Assembly: GCF_037265215.1 (NCBI RefSeq)
Contig: NZ_CP147737.1
Coordinates: 806,001 to 870,000 of the forward strand
Direction of reading: 5' to 3'
Source of the DNA: Xenorhabdus griffiniae
GTDB taxonomy: Bacteria > Pseudomonadota > Gammaproteobacteria > Enterobacterales > Enterobacteriaceae
Length of the DNA: 64,000 nucleotides
A model generated the notes under the pieces. The model saw only the letters and a program-made list of their open reading frames with translations. It had not been told where the DNA came from and did no database searches. The translations under genes and the position numbers were made by a program. This document shows positions 59,069 through 64,000 of the stretch, piece by piece (the first letter of the stretch is position 1; each line of letters opens with the position of its first letter).

Positions 59069-62000
59069 TTAAGGTTGAATTGAATTATCTGGGAAAATAG
59101 AGCCGCCCCCTTTAGGGTCACGGACAACTCGGATAAAGACTCCATTATGTGTTCCTGAAATCATAGTTCCGCCAGAAGGCATGTCTACTTTTACACTACT
59201 TGGAGAATCCCAAATTACTTTCCCTGCATGTTTAATATCTGCATCACTCCAATTTTCTGGGAACCATGATTGGCCTGTTCCTTTGCGTTTCGCTTTAGAT
59301 GCATGGTTAGGTATATTTCCTACCCGTACCCCATTAGGATAAGTATGCTCTATATTGTAAGGGATACCTCTTGCTTCTAACTCCCGAATAGCTGATTGTC
59401 CATGTCCCCCACCACTTAACCTTCCGTTTGGGAATGTTTTTCTATCCCTCGGTGGCATAGAACTGGCTTCCTTCCAGTCTCCTTTACTAGAATGATTAAC
59501 AACATCATCATTTATGAATGAAGATGGACAATTTGTTAATCCAAAGGGGTCTACCCATCCGGTGGGGTTATGGACATACGAATACGGATTAAACCCGCCC
59601 AGCAGCCCGATCGGGTCAGGACTAATATATTGCCCCGTTTCGTGACTGTAATACCTAAAGCGATTATAGCAAAGCCCGGATTCCTCATCAAAATATTGGC
59701 CTAAAAACCGGAAGTGACACTGAACGTGGTAATCCGTGTGATGGGACGGGACGCCGCCGCGTTTTTCCGCGTGGCCCCAGGTGGTCAGGTGCTGGCCCCA
59801 GACCATCTCTCCTTGTTCATCCAGCAGTTCCCGTACGGTGCCTTGGTGGTCACTGATAGAATAATGCAGTTTGCCGCGCTCAAAACGGGCCGCTGGCGTC
59901 AGGCTGCCCGGCTCATACAGCCAGCGCACGCGCTTCTCTTCCACCCGGGTGCCGTCACGCTGAAACGGCACTTCCTCAATCAGCTGGTCACCGCTCCACA
60001 GGTAATCATAACCGCCCAGCGCCTTGGGATTATCCGGCAAATCCGGCTTGCCCGCCAGCCACAGTTGCAAATTAGCGGCGGTCAGTTTTCCATCGCGTTC
60101 TTTGATTTTGCGAATTCGCCTACCAAACGGGTCGTAGCAATACTGCCAGCGCGAGCCATCCGGGGTTTCCAAATGGGTGAGCTGGTTTTGGGTATCCCAG
60201 CGGTAACGCCAGACCTGGGGGCGGAAGCCGTCATACTGTTCGATTTTTTCGATAAGTCTGCCGTTATCATCATAGTGATAATGCGAATCCCCCCGTTGTA
60301 CCACCCGGCCAGCCTGCTGGCGCTGCGTGAACTGTGTCATCGCGCCCTGTGCATCAACAGGCAAATGTTGGCGCAGGTTGCCGTTGGCATCGTAACTGAA
60401 TTGCTCTTCATGGGGGCGTAACCCCTCGAACAGCGTGTGTACTATCTGGTCGTTGGTATTATAACGGTAGCGGGTTTGCCCCCAATTGTCGTCAATAACC
60501 CGGACATTATGCGCCCGATCGTATTGCCAGCTCCGGTTGACGGCGGTCGCCTGGGGAGGAAAATGCGGATCGTTTTGTGACAGCGCCTCTTGGAAAAAGG
60601 CGCTGTCCCGCCCGGCTGACTGATGGGCCAGTAAACCCGTTGCGGTATAACGGCTGGCGAGAATAAACCCGCGGGCACTTTCGCGCACCGTTTCCCGTCC
60701 CAGTGCATCATGCCGGAGTGTCAGCGGGGCATGTTGGTTAAACTGAAAATGATTCAGTGCGCCTGATAACGGGTGATAGCCAAAGTGCAGGGTGTGCCCC
60801 TCCAGGCTTTCACTGACCGGCCTCCCCGTCAGGCTGTCCCATTCGCGGGTGATTTCCCGCCCATTGATACGCTCACAAATCGGCAAGCCCGTGGTCTTGT
60901 CGTACTCATATTCCACCACGGCATCGGCATTGGCGGCTTTCACCAATTGATGCCGTTTGTTGTATTCGTACGTGGTGGTGTCCTTCAGTACCCACTGGTT
61001 TTCTTCTGGCTGCCCGCTTTCCTGTCTGACCAGCAACCCCGCCGCGGAATAGTACCAGCGGAGTTGTTGTCCATCGGGGTATTGCACCTGGGTGCGACGT
61101 CCCAGTTTATCGTACTGATATTCCAGGGTGCGGCCGGTAAAATCGGTTTCGCGGATAATCTGGCCGGCCGCATCCCGCTCATAACGGTAAGTTTCGCCGG
61201 TGGACGCCGTGACCGATTGCAGGCGGGTCAGGCGATCATAGCCAAAACGCAGCGTGGTGCCATCGGGACGGGTCACCTGTGTTAGCAAATCAAACGCACC
61301 GTATTGATAACGTGTGGTACGGCCTTCGCCGTCAGTGACGGCCACCACGCGTCGTTCACTGTCATATTCCAGTTGCTGCGTGGTGCCATCGGGCAGGGTG
61401 ATGTCGGTCAGGCTGCCATTAAGCCCGGCGTGGTCGTCGCTGTAGCGGTAGCGGGTCTGCTGTTTGAGGGCATCGGTGACGCCGCGCAGCCGCCCCAGTG
61501 TATCCAGCTCCAGCCCGGTATTTTCACCATCCGGGGTCATGATGTTGGCCAGGCGTAGTTGCCTGTCGTAGGTATAGTGCCACTCGCGGCCATCGGGGAG
61601 GAGGCGCCGGCATAGTTCACCGTGGGTGCCGTAGTGGTACGCCTCCTTGTGCCCCAGTGGGTTGGTCAGTTCGGTAAGGTTACCCTGCTCATCATAGTGA
61701 TAGCGCCAGCGTTCACCCGTTGGCAGGACACTTTCAATAAGCTGCCCGTGTTCGTCATAGCCATAGGCAAAAATGTCACCGGTAGGCAGAACCATTTCGG
61801 TCAGGGCACCGTCGGGATTGTAGGCAAAGGTAGTGACATGGCCGGCGGGATCTTCTTCCCATATTTTCTGGCTGTTTTGCCACTGGCGGCGGGTGACGCG
61901 CCCCAGCGGGTCAATCTCCCGGATAACCTGCCCGTCCGGGTTATAGATGAACCGGCTTTCGCCGCCTTCCGCATCCAGATAGGTGGTGGTGCGGGTGCCC

Positions 62001-63886
62001 TCGTCATAGCGAAAACGGTCACACCAGTAACCACTGGGCGAGGCGGTGCTGAGCACGCGTCCACGCTCATCGTAGGTCACCGACAGGTCGGTCTGGTCGG
62101 TGTCGTGCCAGCGGGTCATCCAGCCCTGTGCGTTGTATTCATGCCACAGGTGGTTGTGCTGGAAGGCATTGCACTCTGCCAGATAGCCGTGTGCATCATA
62201 GCCGCAGGTGACCCAGCGCTGTTGGTAGTCACCATCAATCAGGTCAATCGCTTGCAGTTGCCCGTCCTGATAGTCCAGTATCAGCCGGATACCGTCATTA
62301 CGCACGACTGCCGTTAATCGATCCTGTTTGTCGTAATGGAAATAAATGGTGTTTTGGCGGCGGTCGGTAATGGCAGACAAACGGCGGATATTGCCCGTCA
62401 TGGCGTTGAAATGATGGGTGAGCTGGGTTCGGCTGTCCGTCAGACTCAACGCGCCGTCCCGTTCACCGGTCAGCAGGCAGTGGGGCAGGTGCTTATTTCG
62501 GGACGAGACGGTGTTATCCGGTGTGGGGTAGTCGTAAACCACACCGGCGGCATCCGTGTAAAGTACCCTGCCGTCACTCATCTCCAGTTGACGCGACCAG
62601 TCATCGGCCCATTTGGGGCCGAACAATCCACGAGGATAGGCGGTAGAACGATAGGTCCGGGTCAGGGTGAGGGGCAACAGGCCGGGGATTGCTATGACCG
62701 GCCAGACCTGTAGGAAGTCACCGGTGGCCATATCGACCGGATCACCGCCCCCCGTGGTTTTTTCCGGGTTATTGCCTTGTTTGTCGCTGGACGTATTTTT
62801 GGCCTGATCCGGGGCGTGGTTTTCGGGTTTCTGATGGGTATCCGCTTCTTCCTTCGTTCTGCCGCTGACGCGGCCCCCCGGTTCAGGTTTATCCCTTTTG
62901 GTTATTTTGGCCTCCGCTTTAGCCGACCCTTTTATTTCTTGTTTGACCGCTTGCTTGGTTGCCCCTTTTGCCAAACCGAGGATTCCGGTCGCCATACTGC
63001 CGATGGTAAAAAACAACCCACCGCCTTCCTGCGCTGGGTTGCTCATGGTCATTTTCACCGCATCCAAATTGATTTTATCTGCTACCGCGGCAGACCATTC
63101 AGACACCTTAAGATGCATATTGCCTAAGGTTTCCATCCCGGCCGCCTTCAAAACACGACCACTGGCGGCGGTCATTTTAGCATACCCCTCAGTGACAGCC
63201 TTACCCATGCCTTCGGCCAGCTCAGGGACGGTATTCCATAACTCTTTCCCTGCCCCCTTTAACCCTTCCCCGGGCTGATCTACGGCTGCACTTAGCTTAT
63301 CGCCCGCGTCATTAAACCATTTTTTGGCATCGGCTTTCGTTTCGTGCCACTGTTTACTGGCGGCTTCTTTGCCTTTTTCATACAGCTCCTCAAGCTCAGT
63401 CCACCGGTCTTTTTCCGCGGAGGTTTCTGCTGTTGGAATGGGGTTGGCTTCTGCCGCTGACCCTTTTGTCGGGCTGGACTGACCGACAATTTTGCCCAGC
63501 GTATTTCCCTCTCCGGTCGGGCTGTCATCGCGGACTCTGGCCGGTAAGGGGGAATTGGGCTGAGGATAGTCAGGTTCTTTTGTTTTTTCCTTTTCTTCCC
63601 ACGCTTTCAATGGAAACTCGCCGCTTTTGAATTTGTCAACGGCATCCTGGGCGGCTTTTTTAAAATACTGCGCTTCGAATTTGGCGTCTTCGTGATTGTA
63701 GTATTGATCTAATTCCGGATCGTCTCCGTAAGCGCCATAATATCGGCGGCTTTGTGGATAGAGCGTATCGATCCGTCCCAGTGCGGTTTCCGCCTCAGCC
63801 CGGGTCCGAATATGAAATTCCTCACAAAATTCCTTGCCTTCATAAACCGTGGGGGTCACAACCAGCGTTGAAGATTTTTCTTCCAT
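59069..63886 (-). CDS. Rhs polymorphic toxin with EndoU-type nuclease tip
   Basis: The product of about 1605 residues has an N-terminal region with one hydrophobic segment (LFFTIGSMATGILGLAKGAT), a DUF6531-like start (GGGDPVDMATGDFLQVWPV), a long series of YD repeats forming the Rhs shell, and the core end YISPDPIGLLGGFNPYSY. The last about 155 residues are the toxin: GGGHGQSAIRELEARGI, NGVRVGNIPNH, GQSWFPENWSDADI and GSIFPDNSIQP, features of bacterial EndoU RNases. The start at 63886 (MEEKSSTLVV, with AAGGA upstream) is preferred to 63916, which overlaps the gene before it. Delivery by type VI secretion is likely but no PAAR or VgrG is in view. Confidence 0.9.
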   Translation of the reverse strand: MEEKSSTLVVTPTVYEGKEFCEEFHIRTRAEAETALGRIDTLYPQSRRYYGAYGDDPELDQYYNHEDAKFEAQYFKKAAQDAVDKFKSGEFPLKAWEEKEKTKEPDYPQPNSPLPARVRDDSPTGEGNTLGKIVGQSSPTKGSAAEANPIPTAETSAEKDRWTELEELYEKGKEAASKQWHETKADAKKWFNDAGDKLSAAVDQPGEGLKGAGKELWNTVPELAEGMGKAVTEGYAKMTAASGRVLKAAGMETLGNMHLKVSEWSAAVADKINLDAVKMTMSNPAQEGGGLFFTIGSMATGILGLAKGATKQAVKQEIKGSAKAEAKITKRDKPEPGGRVSGRTKEEADTHQKPENHAPDQAKNTSSDKQGNNPEKTTGGGDPVDMATGDFLQVWPVIAIPGLLPLTLTRTYRSTAYPRGLFGPKWADDWSRQLEMSDGRVLYTDAAGVVYDYPTPDNTVSSRNKHLPHCLLTGERDGALSLTDSRTQLTHHFNAMTGNIRRLSAITDRRQNTIYFHYDKQDRLTAVVRNDGIRLILDYQDGQLQAIDLIDGDYQQRWVTCGYDAHGYLAECNAFQHNHLWHEYNAQGWMTRWHDTDQTDLSVTYDERGRVLSTASPSGYWCDRFRYDEGTRTTTYLDAEGGESRFIYNPDGQVIREIDPLGRVTRRQWQNSQKIWEEDPAGHVTTFAYNPDGALTEMVLPTGDIFAYGYDEHGQLIESVLPTGERWRYHYDEQGNLTELTNPLGHKEAYHYGTHGELCRRLLPDGREWHYTYDRQLRLANIMTPDGENTGLELDTLGRLRGVTDALKQQTRYRYSDDHAGLNGSLTDITLPDGTTQQLEYDSERRVVAVTDGEGRTTRYQYGAFDLLTQVTRPDGTTLRFGYDRLTRLQSVTASTGETYRYERDAAGQIIRETDFTGRTLEYQYDKLGRRTQVQYPDGQQLRWYYSAAGLLVRQESGQPEENQWVLKDTTTYEYNKRHQLVKAANADAVVEYEYDKTTGLPICERINGREITREWDSLTGRPVSESLEGHTLHFGYHPLSGALNHFQFNQHAPLTLRHDALGRETVRESARGFILASRYTATGLLAHQSAGRDSAFFQEALSQNDPHFPPQATAVNRSWQYDRAHNVRVIDDNWGQTRYRYNTNDQIVHTLFEGLRPHEEQFSYDANGNLRQHLPVDAQGAMTQFTQRQQAGRVVQRGDSHYHYDDNGRLIEKIEQYDGFRPQVWRYRWDTQNQLTHLETPDGSRWQYCYDPFGRRIRKIKERDGKLTAANLQLWLAGKPDLPDNPKALGGYDYLWSGDQLIEEVPFQRDGTRVEEKRVRWLYEPGSLTPAARFERGKLHYSISDHQGTVRELLDEQGEMVWGQHLTTWGHAEKRGGVPSHHTDYHVQCHFRFLGQYFDEESGLCYNRFRYYSHETGQYISPDPIGLLGGFNPYSYVHNPTGWVDPFGLTNCPSSFINDDVVNHSSKGDWKEASSMPPRDRKTFPNGRLSGGGHGQSAIRELEARGIPYNIEHTYPNGVRVGNIPNHASKAKRKGTGQSWFPENWSDADIKHAGKVIWDSPSSVKVDMPSGGTMISGTHNGVFIRVVRDPKGGGSIFPDNSIQP

Positions 63887-63897
63887 CGTTTTTTTCC

Positions 63898-64000
63898 TTA
63901 TGCCCCGTTCATCCAAAATTCATCCCCGTGGCGCAGTATCAGTTTGTTGCCGGCGCGCACGGTCTGGGTGTGTACCTTCGGGTGACACTTACCGCCCACG
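63898..64000 (-). CDS. 3' end of the gene upstream of rhs (partial)
   Basis: The frame from the right edge reads VGGKCHPKVHTQTVRAGNKL and ends ILRHGDEFWMNGA with TAA at 63900-63898, 11 bp before the rhs start. Only 33 residues are visible and I do not recognise the family. Its tight spacing suggests an operon with rhs, perhaps a secretion-related partner such as a PAAR-like or adaptor protein. Confidence 0.5.
   Translation of the reverse strand, partial: VGGKCHPKVHTQTVRAGNKLILRHGDEFWMNGA

Noticed and set aside
59714..62713. Several long plus-strand ORFs opposite rhs (for example 59714-60421 and 61622-62317)
   Set aside because: They are mirror frames of the GC-rich rhs gene; none has a family signature or ribosome binding site.

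Overview
The window looks like an enterobacterial chromosome of the Morganellaceae, most likely Xenorhabdus or Photorhabdus. That is inferred from gene similarity, AT-rich core DNA, repeated ERIC-like palindromes and an Rhs island. No database search was run.

Positions 1-49.7 kb hold a well conserved core block in nearly the Escherichia coli gene order: ushA, fsr, ybaL, gsk, (wzz), hemH, adk, htpG, recR-ybaB-dnaX, apt, priC-ybaM, mscK, acrR/acrAB, tomB-hha, ffs, tesB, amtB-glnK, mdlA-mdlB, decR/cdsH, queC, fadM, ybaV, ppiD, hupB, lon, clpX-clpP, tig, bolA, yajG-ampG. E. coli neighbours such as aes, ybaN, ybaY and cof are absent. A wzz gene sits between gsk and hemH, the place where Yersinia carries its O-antigen cluster. 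Regulatory DNA is readable in several places: heat-shock promoters at htpG and lon, a sigma-54 promoter with a candidate NtrC site at glnK, an AcrR operator, the dnaX frameshift signal and many terminators. Five copies of a 105-106 bp ERIC-like element lie between genes.

From 49.7 kb to the right edge the DNA is accessory. It starts with a decayed IS3-type orfA and an IS1111-group (IS110 family) element whose transposase is frameshifted. Next comes an orphan Rhs C-terminal toxin tip with its presumed immunity gene. A GC-rich segment of about 5.8 kb follows, with dif-like sites, a Xer-type tyrosine recombinase, an 11-bp-phased repeat array, a large primase-helicase-like protein, a divergent XRE regulator and a SymE-like toxin. 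Last is a complete Rhs protein with an EndoU-type toxin tip and a downstream immunity gene. The 3' end of one more gene touches the right edge.

A terminator-bearing repeat of roughly 50-75 bp occurs three times (after ampG, after the orphan tip module, after the main Rhs module) and marks the module borders. A simple reading is that a recombinase/primase mobile element lies between a main Rhs gene and its downstream orphan tip. The most unusual part of the window is that recombinase/primase segment with its repeats; its mobility and function are inferred, not shown.
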